A stretch of DNA of 6,298 nt, taken from NCBI GenBank assembly GCA_963520725.1, contig CAUQSG010000083.1:1-6298 (forward strand), in the 5' to 3' direction. Below the pieces are notes generated by a model that saw only the letters and a program-made list of their open reading frames with translations, ran no database searches and was not told the DNA's origin. Positions 1-5,791 of the stretch are shown one piece after another; the stretch's first letter is position 1, and every line of letters begins with the position of its first letter. This stretch comes from JABCPE02 sp963520725 (GTDB taxonomy: Bacteria; Bacteroidota; Bacteroidia; Flavobacteriales; Weeksellaceae). The position numbers were made by a program, and so were the translations under genes.

Positions 1-52
1 ACAACTTCTGGAATTGCTTGGGTTTTCCCAATTCTCTGCTGATATATTTCAT
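1..52 (-). CDS. 5' end of an unidentified small gene, cut by the left window edge
   Basis: An ATG at 50-52 on the minus strand opens a frame that stays open for 17 codons to the edge and begins MKYISRELGKPKQFQKL. The mixed charged and hydrophobic composition looks like a real protein start. The position fits the next gene of the immunity array: same strand, about 73 bases after the DUF4303 stop. I see no Shine-Dalgarno site and no clear TAnnTTTG element upstream, so it may be read from the preceding transcript. Seventeen residues are too few to assign a family. A chance ATG is possible. Confidence 0.42.
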   Translation of the reverse strand, partial: MKYISRELGKPKQFQKL

Positions 53-89
53 AGTGTTGTCTTTGGTTTAGTTACAATTTTGTTTGAGG

Positions 90-110
90 TTTTTCTTTTA
101 CAAAAGCCCA
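90..110 (-). repeat. Intergenic direct repeat, copy A
   Basis: This stretch matches 738-758 at 19 of 21 positions in the same orientation; the mismatches are at 101/749 and 105/753. On the minus strand it reads TGGGCTTTTGTAAAAGAAAAA. It starts 15 bases after the DUF4303 stop codon. In one frame it encodes WAFVKEK, matching WAFLKEK in the other copy. It may be a relic of a duplicated toxin-immunity cassette, or a recombination boundary shared by array members. Confidence 0.55.
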
Positions 111-125
111 CCCTTGCTACAGTTG

Positions 126-692
126 CTATTCAAAAGGATTATATTGACCAAGATTTTTTCCCCAATCTAAATCAATGAATCTATCTTTAAACATTTCATA
201 TACAGATTGGGAATTAATTCTATATGCAGAATAATTCTGTATTTCCTCTAATTTAGACATATCTGTGAAAGAGATGAAAATAGGAATATTCTTATTAATT
301 CCAATGGTTTCCATTTTTGATTTTACATTAATAAGTGATGATATACATATATCAAACATGGTTTTTCTATATTTATTAAAATCACTTTTATCTATATCTT
401 CATAGTGGTTTAATTTTTTATTAAATTCTTTTAACTCACTATTTTCTAGATTGTAGCTTAAATTCTCCCATTCATTTGGAGACCATTTATAATATAAATA
501 ATCATCATTATTTGTTACGCTATTTTTAGATATTAATTTATCTAAATCTTCTAAATTTGACAATGCTAAAATAAAATTACTCATTTCATCATTACATACA
601 AGAGAGATGGCGTAAGGCTCATTTCTATTTAAAACCATTTTACTTAAATCGGTAAAAATAGCATCGCTCAATATATTGACTATATTTTCCAT
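126..692 (-). CDS. DUF4303 family protein, probable immunity protein of a polymorphic-toxin array
   Basis: The 188-residue product resembles the DUF4303 family, recognised from an N-terminal helix followed by a PYAISLV strand (residues 26-32), the tryptophan motif KWSPNEW (69-75), a helical middle, and a late strand IPIFISFTD (136-144). There is no signal peptide or membrane segment, so it should be cytoplasmic. DUF4303 proteins have no established enzyme activity; they occur beside SUKH and other immunity genes in polymorphic-toxin loci, and the gene downstream of a SUKH gene here fits that. I chose the ATG at 690-692 because AAGGAAA lies five bases upstream. An in-frame ATG at 714-716 would add eight residues (MFLVKEII) and is a real alternative. 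The gene is very AT-rich. The family call is from memory of motifs, and the immunity role is inferred from context. Confidence 0.75.
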   Translation of the reverse strand: MENIVNILSDAIFTDLSKMVLNRNEPYAISLVCNDEMSNFILALSNLEDLDKLISKNSVTNNDDYLYYKWSPNEWENLSYNLENSELKEFNKKLNHYEDIDKSDFNKYRKTMFDICISSLINVKSKMETIGINKNIPIFISFTDMSKLEEIQNYSAYRINSQSVYEMFKDRFIDLDWGKNLGQYNPFE

Positions 693-697
693 AATAA

Positions 698-704
698 TTT
701 CCTT
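698..704 (-). promoter_or_regulatory. Shine-Dalgarno-like site deciding the DUF4303 start
   Basis: AAGGAAA on the minus strand sits five bases before the ATG at 690-692. Such sites are uncommon in Bacteroidota, so its presence favours this start over the in-frame ATG at 714-716, although the latter has its own GGGAAA directly adjacent. Confidence 0.45.
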
Positions 705-737
705 AACCAAAAACATTTTCCCTATTTGTTGTAGAGC

Positions 738-758
738 TTTTTCTTTTAAAAATGCCCA
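738..758 (-). repeat. Intergenic direct repeat, copy B
   Basis: This is the second copy of the 21-bp element at 90-110 (19/21 identical). It begins six bases after the SUKH stop codon. On the minus strand it reads TGGGCATTTTTAAAAGAAAAA. The frame encoding WAFLKEK runs without a stop into the longer start of the DUF4303 gene, so that gene's N-terminus could be fused to a relic of an older reading frame. Confidence 0.55.
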
Positions 759-764
759 CTATTA

Positions 765-1232
765 CTATAAATAGTTAGAATAATTTTTAGAAATTTCTAT
801 TTTCAAAAAATCTAAAAAATTTTCTGCGTATAAATCATGTTCTCCTGTAGATAAATCAAAGCAATAAACCTCTTCTGCTGCCTTATTATCTATGATTTTA
901 AAATAAAAAAATCCTATATCATTAGCTTCTAGGAAGAAAAGTTTGTCATGATTATTTTTATCATAATTAACATTCCAGCTATAAGTATAGAAAATATCCT
1001 GATCGGCATCATCTCTATACTCAGGCGGAAATACTGTTTTAGTGGATTCTCCCCATAATGTTATAAAATCGTAATTTTTAATAAACCATCGATAGTATTC
1101 TGGTAGTTTCAGATTAAATTCTGACTCTCCAGCTTCAATCCAGCTTTCATCGATTGAAGTATTCCGATTACATATTGAATTTGGTAACTTATCAAGAATT
1201 TCTGTTATCTGCTCAATTAATTTAGTCTCCAT
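765..1232 (-). CDS. SMI1/KNR4 (SUKH) family protein, probable immunity protein
   Basis: The 155-residue product has SUKH superfamily features. An N-terminal helix leads to a conserved ExxxxLKLPEYYRWFIKNYDF segment (about 36-56), matching the family's E..lg..LP.dy..fl..yng core. A hydrophobic strand LFFLEANDIGFFYF follows (98-111), then EVYCFDLSTGE (121-131) and a closing FLDFLK helix (139-144). The length is normal for the family. SUKH proteins bind and neutralise diverse nuclease and deaminase toxins in bacterial polymorphic-toxin systems, and runs of SUKH genes without toxins are common. The ATG at 1230-1232 has no Shine-Dalgarno site. The gap to the upstream acidic gene is 79 bases, and the DUF4303 gene follows downstream. 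No signal peptide is visible, so it should be cytoplasmic. Family assignment is firm; the cognate toxin is unknown and not in the window. Confidence 0.85.
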   Translation of the reverse strand: METKLIEQITEILDKLPNSICNRNTSIDESWIEAGESEFNLKLPEYYRWFIKNYDFITLWGESTKTVFPPEYRDDADQDIFYTYSWNVNYDKNNHDKLFFLEANDIGFFYFKIIDNKAAEEVYCFDLSTGEHDLYAENFLDFLKIEISKNYSNYL

Positions 1233-1274
1233 AAAAATCTATAGTTTTACATTATTTTAAGGGCGGGAATCAGA

Positions 1275-1322
1275 TTACGGCTGCTTGTTCAGCTTGTCAA
1301 TTTCTACTATTTTAGCCAAAGT
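1275..1322 (-). other. GC-richer intergenic patch with a possible vestigial C-terminal reading frame
   Basis: The gap between the acidic gene and the SUKH gene contains a stretch visibly richer in G and C than its surroundings: 12 of 24 bases at 1275-1298, then GGGCGGG at 1261-1267. On the minus strand, out of frame with the acidic gene, it reads TLAKIVEIDKLNKQP followed by TAA. The peptide looks protein-like and could be the tail of a lost toxin or immunity gene. The frame is only 16 codons long, so chance is not excluded. Confidence 0.22.
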
Positions 1323-1776
1323 CTATTCCATACTTTTTCAAGGCATCCAAATAAACATTTGCGCCCTTATCTCGTTTAATATAAAGAAGTCGTAACAAAG
1401 CAGAAATAAAGTCATCTTGTTTATCATCTTCCTGCTCTTCAAGTAGAATTTTTTCATAGATTTTTTCAAATTCACTTGAATTTAGTTCAAAAAATATAAG
1501 ATTTTGCGCTATGTGAGACAATACCATTTCATCCAGCTCATTGTTTAGCAACATTTTATCAAGAAAAAACTCTTTTATTTCATTAGATTTTTGTCCATAT
1601 GTTGCTATAAATTTAATTATTTCTACTTGAAGAAATTCATCTTCCTCATTATCAAATTCATTTAATAGGAATTTAATGAATTCATTGCTTGGATTATTAT
1701 CATAATCAGACAAAAAATCCATCTTTTCATCTTCATTTTCGCATTTTTTATACGAGATAATATCTTTTTCTAACAT
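1312..1776 (-). CDS. Very acidic, all-helical (HEAT-like) protein of unknown function, candidate immunity protein
   Basis: I do not recognise a named family. The 154-residue product has about 37 acidic against 18 basic residues. It appears to be a series of amphipathic helices, for example NEFIKFLLNEF, FLQVEIIKFIATYG, DEMVLSHIAQNLIFF, FEKIYEKILL and FISALLRLLYI, separated by short acidic loops (such as DNEEDE and EEQEDDKQDD), as in HEAT-like arrays. There is no signal peptide, membrane segment or catalytic motif. The ATG at 1774-1776 opens the frame without a clear Shine-Dalgarno site. It lies 67 bases after the preceding gene and 79 before the SUKH gene, on the same strand. Strong negative charge suits an inhibitor that masks a basic, nucleic-acid-binding toxin surface. 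That role is inferred only from charge and neighbours. Confidence 0.72.
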   Translation of the reverse strand: MLEKDIISYKKCENEDEKMDFLSDYDNNPSNEFIKFLLNEFDNEEDEFLQVEIIKFIATYGQKSNEIKEFFLDKMLLNNELDEMVLSHIAQNLIFFELNSSEFEKIYEKILLEEQEDDKQDDFISALLRLLYIKRDKGANVYLDALKKYGIDFG

Positions 1777-1826
1777 TATTCATTACTTTTTAAGTTTTCC
1801 AATAGTTTTGTTTCCTATTTATAGGT

Positions 1827-1834
1827 CAAATTTA
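1827..1834 (-). promoter_or_regulatory. Possible -7 promoter element for the acidic gene
   Basis: TAAATTTG on the minus strand matches the Bacteroidota -7 consensus TAnnTTTG and lies about 50 bases before the start at 1776. No TTG is found at the expected -33 distance, and a near-palindrome CCTATTTATAGG (1814-1825) lies just downstream. In such AT-rich sequence an isolated match is weak evidence. Confidence 0.25.
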
Positions 1835-1843
1835 TTTCATATT

Positions 1844-2449
1844 TTATTTATTCTTTTTCTCTAAAAACACCGAGAAATGTTTATATTTAGGCTCATCTGC
1901 TAAATATTTTTGACAGGATTTCCTGATTTCTAAATGCAAACCTCTTTTATCCGTAAACCGTTCTAAAGCAGCCTGAACTTGTGGTGCAAACCCCGCTATT
2001 CTGTGTTTGGTCAAACCCAGAGTAATTACACTTGCAAACAGTGGACTTTCCCAGAAAGGACTATATTTTTGAATAACTTCAATGAATTGGGTATCTAATT
2101 TATTCTCCCATAATGTCAAAATAAAACTTCGCCGACCATCAGCATATTTTTCATTTTCTATTATGCTTAAAATCGTATCGGAAACCTTTCTCGATAATTT
2201 CAGCTGCGGATAAATCTTTTTCAAACCCATCATTAACCGCAATGCTACGGTATTAATCCTGTATTCAAATGCATAGTTAAGCATTTCTGAATTGTCTTTT
2301 TCTTTAAAATTATCAAAAGCAAATTCGCAGGCTTCCAAAACCCATTCAGAAAGGGTATCTTCATTAAAATTATGATTTTCTGAAATTAATTCATCTTGAT
2401 AAGTTACCATTTTTTCGATAATTATCTTTTTGTTTTCGTCCATTTTCAT
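1844..2449 (-). CDS. Hypothetical 201-aa helical protein
   Basis: I do not recognise this family. The product looks entirely helical, with no signal peptide or membrane helix. It has an acidic N-terminal third (about 1-60, including EWVLEACEFAFDNF), a middle with INTVALRLMMGLKKIYPQL and a SDTILSIIENEKYADGRRSF stretch, and a more basic C-terminal part with FAPQVQAALERF, RKSCQKYLADEPKYKHF and a KKNK tail. The helix-turn-helix spacing is reminiscent of HEAT or armadillo-like folds. Two ATGs (2447-2449 and 2441-2443) differ by two residues; the first is given. It has its own plausible promoter upstream and is 98 bases from the glycosyltransferase operon, so it is probably the first gene of the small-gene array. 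An immunity or accessory role is a guess from position. Confidence 0.72.
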   Translation of the reverse strand: MKMDENKKIIIEKMVTYQDELISENHNFNEDTLSEWVLEACEFAFDNFKEKDNSEMLNYAFEYRINTVALRLMMGLKKIYPQLKLSRKVSDTILSIIENEKYADGRRSFILTLWENKLDTQFIEVIQKYSPFWESPLFASVITLGLTKHRIAGFAPQVQAALERFTDKRGLHLEIRKSCQKYLADEPKYKHFSVFLEKKNK

Positions 2450-2506
2450 TTTCTTGGTTTAGCATTTTTTGTTCGTATTGTTTAGTGAGAAGCTGTCGTA
2501 ATATGG

Positions 2507-2538
2507 CAAATTTACACTCGCTCATACGAAAATACCAA
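2507..2538 (-). promoter_or_regulatory. Bacteroidota-type promoter for the 201-aa gene
   Basis: On the minus strand a TTG (2536-2538) is followed after 21 bases by TAAATTTG (2507-2514), a full match to the -7 element TAnnTTTG at acceptable spacing from the -33 TTG. It lies in the 98-base gap after the glycosyltransferase stop and would give a leader of roughly 55 bases. It would make the small-gene array a separate transcription unit from the glycan operon. Confidence 0.5.
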
Positions 2539-2547
2539 TTCCAAAAC

Positions 2548-3642
2548 CTAACTTCCCAGCTCGTTGTAAACTTTCATCAAGTCTCTGAAAATCTGCTCAT
2601 CAGTGAATTTCTGAACAAAATCAAGTCCTTTTTCTGCTCGGAATCTGCATTCTTCGGGATTATCCCATAACTGTTTGATTTTAAGCCTGATATCCTCCAC
2701 ATCCAGCGGATTAACATAAAGAGAATGTTCTCCCCCTGCCTCTGGAAGACAGCTCGTATTACTCGTAATGACAGGCGTTTCCGAAAACAAAGCCTCTATC
2801 ACAGGAATACCAAAGCCCTCAAATAAACTTGGATAAATGAAAATCTCCGCCAAACGATAAATTCCCGCCAGTTCCTGCATGGAAACATTCTCCAAAAACA
2901 AGGCTTTTACTTTATTTTTTGCAAGTTCTTGCTCTATTTTTTGAAAATATTTGGTCTTCTTTCCTACCACAACCAGCGGAATATCAGTCCCTTGTAGAGC
3001 CTTCACCACCGAAAGCAGGTTTTTCCGTTCCTCTATGGTTCCTACATTTAGCAGAAATCTGTCTGGAAGACCGAATTTTTGTTTTATTTCTTTCAGCTGT
3101 TCTTCGGAATATTTTTCCTTAAAAGCCTGATGACAACCCTGATAAACCACCCTGATTTTTTCTTCTGGAATTTTCAGAAACTCTATAATGTCTCTTTTAG
3201 TCTGCTCTGATATTGCGATGACCAAATCTGCCATTTCTGCCGCTTTTTTAAACTTCCAAAAATGGATTTTCCTGTCAAAAAACGAATACAACTCTGGATA
3301 GCGCACAAAAATCAAATCATGTATGGTCACGATTTTTTTTATCGGTTTTTCATTCCATTTTAGAGGAAATTCTCCCGAAAGTCCATGGAAAATATTCGCT
3401 CCCAAATTCTGCGCATCCACGCCCATTTTAAGCTGTCTTGCAAGTATTCCCTTGGATACAGAAGCATAGGAAACATTAGGAAGGGACAAAATATCCTTCC
3501 CTCTTTGGCTTTCTTTTTCGGCTAAAAGGACAAACTCATCTTCTGGCGAATATTTCGCTAAAATCCTTACCAAATCACGAGAATAATTCCCAAGCCCTGA
3601 AGTATTGTGAAAAAACCTTTTGGCATCAAATGCTATTTTCAT
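2548..3642 (-). CDS. GT4 family glycosyltransferase (glycosyl transferases group 1)
   Basis: The 364-residue product is a full-length GT-B retaining glycosyltransferase. The N-terminal domain opens with MKIAFDAKRF and the acceptor-side glycine loop SGLGNY (15-20), and carries IVTIHDLIFVRYPEL (104-118). The C-terminal nucleotide-sugar domain starts at FLLNVGTIEERKN (196-208) and has the diagnostic E-x7-E motif in EGFGIPVIEA (275-284, glutamates 275 and 283) and SNTSCLPEAGG (294-304). No membrane helix is present; such enzymes work at the inner face of the cytoplasmic membrane on a nucleotide-sugar donor, often GDP-mannose or similar, but the sugar cannot be read from sequence. Its ATG overlaps the deacetylase stop by one base (TAATG), indicating translational coupling. 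It is the last gene of the operon; no convincing terminator hairpin follows it. Confidence 0.92.
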   Translation of the reverse strand: MKIAFDAKRFFHNTSGLGNYSRDLVRILAKYSPEDEFVLLAEKESQRGKDILSLPNVSYASVSKGILARQLKMGVDAQNLGANIFHGLSGEFPLKWNEKPIKKIVTIHDLIFVRYPELYSFFDRKIHFWKFKKAAEMADLVIAISEQTKRDIIEFLKIPEEKIRVVYQGCHQAFKEKYSEEQLKEIKQKFGLPDRFLLNVGTIEERKNLLSVVKALQGTDIPLVVVGKKTKYFQKIEQELAKNKVKALFLENVSMQELAGIYRLAEIFIYPSLFEGFGIPVIEALFSETPVITSNTSCLPEAGGEHSLYVNPLDVEDIRLKIKQLWDNPEECRFRAEKGLDFVQKFTDEQIFRDLMKVYNELGS

Positions 3643-4418
3643 TATTTTTTACTTTCGTTTTGTATTAAATCTCTATAAAGACCTGTTTTCCAACCTTTTT
3701 CGTTGATAAATTTCAGCAGTTCATCAAAGCGCTGTATCATTTTTTCTCCTGAATTTCGCATCACATAAGCTGGAAAATTAAATTCCTTTTGATGCAAATC
3801 GGTAAATTCCCACGGATGAAAATACAAAGCAGCGTATTTCGTTGATTTTACGCACTTTGCTAATAAAAATTTATAAATCCATAACGGAAAATTATGAAAC
3901 GAAAGCCAAAAAAGCGGAATTCTAAACCAGCTCACAGCCGTTGGTATCTGCCACAAGCCGTTTTCATTGAAAAATCGTTTGGAAACATGTAGTTTATTGT
4001 ATCTCCCAGGTAAAAGAGTGGGATTTACAGAAGAATTATACTCAAAACCTGCTTTTTTCACTTCCTCAGAATCCACTTCGCGCATTCTGGGCATTCGCAG
4101 GCCTTTTACTTCTACATTAAACTGATTTTCAAGCGCTTCTTTGGATATTTTCAGATGCTCGTTCTCAAAATCAGAATGATAATAAGTATGAGAAGCCAGC
4201 TCGTGTCCCTCTGAAATAAGCCTTTCTATAAGGTCTGGAACCTGCTGAGCAAAAACAACTGTAGAGAAGAAAGTTGCCTTTGCATTATGCTTTTTCAAAA
4301 TATCCAAAATAGAAATCAATCCCTGTCGAGAAATCGCTATTTGCCTTTGGAAATCAATATCATAGCCATATTCCTTCGGCATATCAAATTCTTCTATATC
4401 AAAACTTAGGTAAATCAT
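3642..4418 (-). CDS. NodB-type polysaccharide deacetylase (CE4 superfamily)
   Basis: The 258-residue product removes an acyl (normally acetyl) group from an amino sugar. Motif 1 is SFDIEEFD (5-12), with D7 in the place of the catalytic base and the acidic residues after it available for metal binding, as in the PuuE/DUF3473-like branch rather than the classic TFDDG. KATFFSTVVFAQQ (48-59) follows, then motif 2 SHTYYH (76-81) with metal-ligand histidines 77 and 81, motif 3 RMPR (108-111), and a late YFHPWEF (199-205) with H201 as motif 5. There is no signal peptide or obvious membrane helix, though residues 163-186 are hydrophobic and aromatic. It starts 11 bases after the hydroxyisourate hydrolase stop and overlaps the GT4 gene by one base. 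Together with the GT2 enzyme it suggests deacetylation of a lipid-linked or glycan-borne N-acetyl sugar. The substrate is not known. Confidence 0.9.
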   Translation of the reverse strand: MIYLSFDIEEFDMPKEYGYDIDFQRQIAISRQGLISILDILKKHNAKATFFSTVVFAQQVPDLIERLISEGHELASHTYYHSDFENEHLKISKEALENQFNVEVKGLRMPRMREVDSEEVKKAGFEYNSSVNPTLLPGRYNKLHVSKRFFNENGLWQIPTAVSWFRIPLFWLSFHNFPLWIYKFLLAKCVKSTKYAALYFHPWEFTDLHQKEFNFPAYVMRNSGEKMIQRFDELLKFINEKGWKTGLYRDLIQNESKK

Positions 4419-4429
4419 TTTTGTAATTA

Positions 4430-4834
4430 TTAGTTCCCTCTGTAAGTAGAATAGCCATACGGAGATAAGGTAATCGGGATATGGTAATGCTGAGTATCCT
4501 TTATCTCAAAAACTACTTCTATAAAAGGGTAAAAAGTTTTTTGTTTCAATCGCTCAAAATAAGGGACAATATGAAAAGTAAGTTTATAGATTCCATTATT
4601 ATTTTTACCCGATTCTTCTTTCAAAAATTCCTTAATTCTCCCATTATTATCCGTGTATTTTTCGTCTATCACTACCCAATTTTGATTTTTATACTGCTTA
4701 GATAGGCTGATTTTAACATTTGGAGCGGGTTTTCCTTGTGAAATATCCAAAATATGACTTGACAATTGATATTTTTCTTGCGCTTGAATAAAAGAGCTGA
4801 AAAGCATTAACGATATTAAAATTATATTTCTCAT
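4430..4834 (-). CDS. uraH: Transthyretin-like 5-hydroxyisourate hydrolase, secreted
   Basis: The enzyme hydrolyses 5-hydroxyisourate, the product of urate oxidation, to OHCU. Residues 1-18 form a signal peptide (hydrophobic ILISLMLFSSFI, then QAQ), so the mature protein of about 115 residues should be periplasmic, as in some Gram-negative relatives. The family motifs are present: LSSHILDISQGKPAPNV (24-40) with catalytic H27, TDNNGRI (61-67) with R66, FYPFIEVVFEI (101-111), and HYHIPITLSPYGYSTYRGN (116-134). The last has the second histidine cluster and the C-terminal YRG; the usual final serine is asparagine. It lies 17 bases after the GT2 gene and 11 before the deacetylase, inside a glycan operon with no urate oxidase or OHCU decarboxylase gene nearby. 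Activity is likely because the key residues are kept, but its role here is unclear. Confidence 0.87.
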   Translation of the reverse strand: MRNIILISLMLFSSFIQAQEKYQLSSHILDISQGKPAPNVKISLSKQYKNQNWVVIDEKYTDNNGRIKEFLKEESGKNNNGIYKLTFHIVPYFERLKQKTFYPFIEVVFEIKDTQHYHIPITLSPYGYSTYRGN

Positions 4835-4851
4835 TTTTTATGTTTTTTTAT

Positions 4852-5778
4852 TTACAAATATTCTTCTTGAATGATATAACTTGGTCTTTCTTTGGTCTGT
4901 TTAAAGATTTTTCCGATATAAATTCCGATAATTCCTAAAATAATGAGTTGCAAACCTCCAAAAAATACGATGGTCATTATCAGAGATGCCCAGCCCGATA
5001 TTTCAGAGCCATTGATAAAAGATAAAATCACATAAGGAATGTACAAAACAGATAAAAATGAAAAGAAAAAGCCTAAAAACACCGCAAAATACAAGGGTTT
5101 TACACTAAAAGCTGTCACTCCCACCAAAGCCAAATGAAGCATTTTTTTCATCGTGTATTTGGTCTGTCCTGCAAAACGAGCTTGTGCCGTGTAAGGCAAA
5201 TATACCTGCTGAAAGCCTACCCAAGGGACTATTCCACGTAGGAAAGGTTCATTTTCATTCATAGAACGGATGACCTTTACCACCGCTTGGTCTAACAAAC
5301 GAAAATCTGCCGAACCTTCTTTTATTTCAATATCAGAAAGTAAATTTAGAATTTTATAAAACTGCTGTGATGTTTGCTGTTTTTTCTTCGAAATTTCAGC
5401 AGGATAAGTCCGAAGTGTGGCTACCACTTGGTTGCCTTCTTCCCATTTCTGGATAAGTTCAGGAAGGAGAGCAGGCGGATGCTGTAAATCACAATCCATC
5501 GATATAACCGCATCGCCGAAAGCGTGGTCAAGCCCTGCTTTTACAGCCAACTGATGCCCAAAATTCCGTGAAAATGAAATATATTTTACATTTTCATCCT
5601 CGCTGCTTAGTTTTTTTAGAACTTGAAGGGAATTATCCGTACTTCCATCATTTACATAAATCAAAGAATATGAATATTCTGGCAATTTTTTAGAAAAAAC
5701 GCCCTTAATGGCCTCATACAGCGGAATAATATTTTCGCTTTCGTTATAACATGGAACGATGATATCTATTTTCTTCAT
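4852..5778 (-). CDS. GT2 glycosyltransferase with two C-terminal membrane helices (ArnC/GtrB/DPM1-like)
   Basis: The 308-residue product has the layout of polyisoprenyl-phosphate glycosyltransferases, which move a sugar from a nucleotide donor to undecaprenyl phosphate at the inner membrane. The GT-A domain begins IDIIVPCYNESENI (4-17), then YVNDGSTDNS (41-50), FSRNFGHQLAVKAGLDHA (69-86) and the metal-binding DXD as MDCDLQHPP (94-102; D95, D97). GSADFRLLD (155-163) and RFAGQTKY (201-208) are the usual acceptor-side motifs. Two membrane helices lie at about 229-255 and 264-289, followed by the family's KERPSYII tail. The length is normal. It is the first gene of the four-gene operon, just after the terminator of the upstream gene, with a possible promoter almost touching its ATG. 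Sugar specificity cannot be read from sequence. Confidence 0.92.
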   Translation of the reverse strand: MKKIDIIVPCYNESENIIPLYEAIKGVFSKKLPEYSYSLIYVNDGSTDNSLQVLKKLSSEDENVKYISFSRNFGHQLAVKAGLDHAFGDAVISMDCDLQHPPALLPELIQKWEEGNQVVATLRTYPAEISKKKQQTSQQFYKILNLLSDIEIKEGSADFRLLDQAVVKVIRSMNENEPFLRGIVPWVGFQQVYLPYTAQARFAGQTKYTMKKMLHLALVGVTAFSVKPLYFAVFLGFFFSFLSVLYIPYVILSFINGSEISGWASLIMTIVFFGGLQLIILGIIGIYIGKIFKQTKERPSYIIQEEYL

Positions 5779-5783
5779 GATGC

Positions 5784-5791
5784 CAAATTTA
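5784..5791 (-). promoter_or_regulatory. Possible -7 promoter element of the glycan operon
   Basis: TAAATTTG on the minus strand matches TAnnTTTG and ends only five bases before the GT2 ATG at 5776-5778. Transcription would then start at or next to the ATG, giving a leaderless or nearly leaderless message. No TTG stands at the normal -33 distance, so the site is uncertain. A promoter must lie in the gap 5779-5815 or upstream, because a terminator closes the preceding gene. Confidence 0.33.

Noticed and set aside
765..1825. Near-palindrome CTATTTATAG or its complement at 765-774 and 1815-1824, considered as a shared operator
   Set aside because: One copy covers the SUKH stop codon rather than a promoter, and ten A/T-dominated bases are likely to recur by chance.
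2391..2525. Minus-strand 44-codon frame beginning MSECKFAILRQLL in the gap after the GT4 gene
   Set aside because: It overlaps the start of the 201-aa gene by 59 bases in another frame, covers the likely promoter, and becomes low-complexity Asn/Lys/Glu where it overlaps. I treat it as chance.
2472..2530. Inverted repeat TTCGTAT / ATACGAA around the promoter of the 201-aa gene
   Set aside because: Seven-base arms with a 45-base spacer do not form a plausible hairpin or a compact operator; no second example was seen.
2485..2670. Plus-strand 61-codon frame
   Set aside because: It lies opposite the end of the GT4 gene, has no family features, and is a shadow of that gene.
2919..3122. Plus-strand 67-codon frame
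   Set aside because: It is fully antisense to the conserved catalytic half of the GT4 gene and has no independent support.
4481..4705. Plus-strand 74-codon frame rich in Phe and Ile
   Set aside because: It is antisense to the hydroxyisourate hydrolase gene; the Phe/Ile richness is expected from the opposite strand of Lys/Asn-rich coding DNA.
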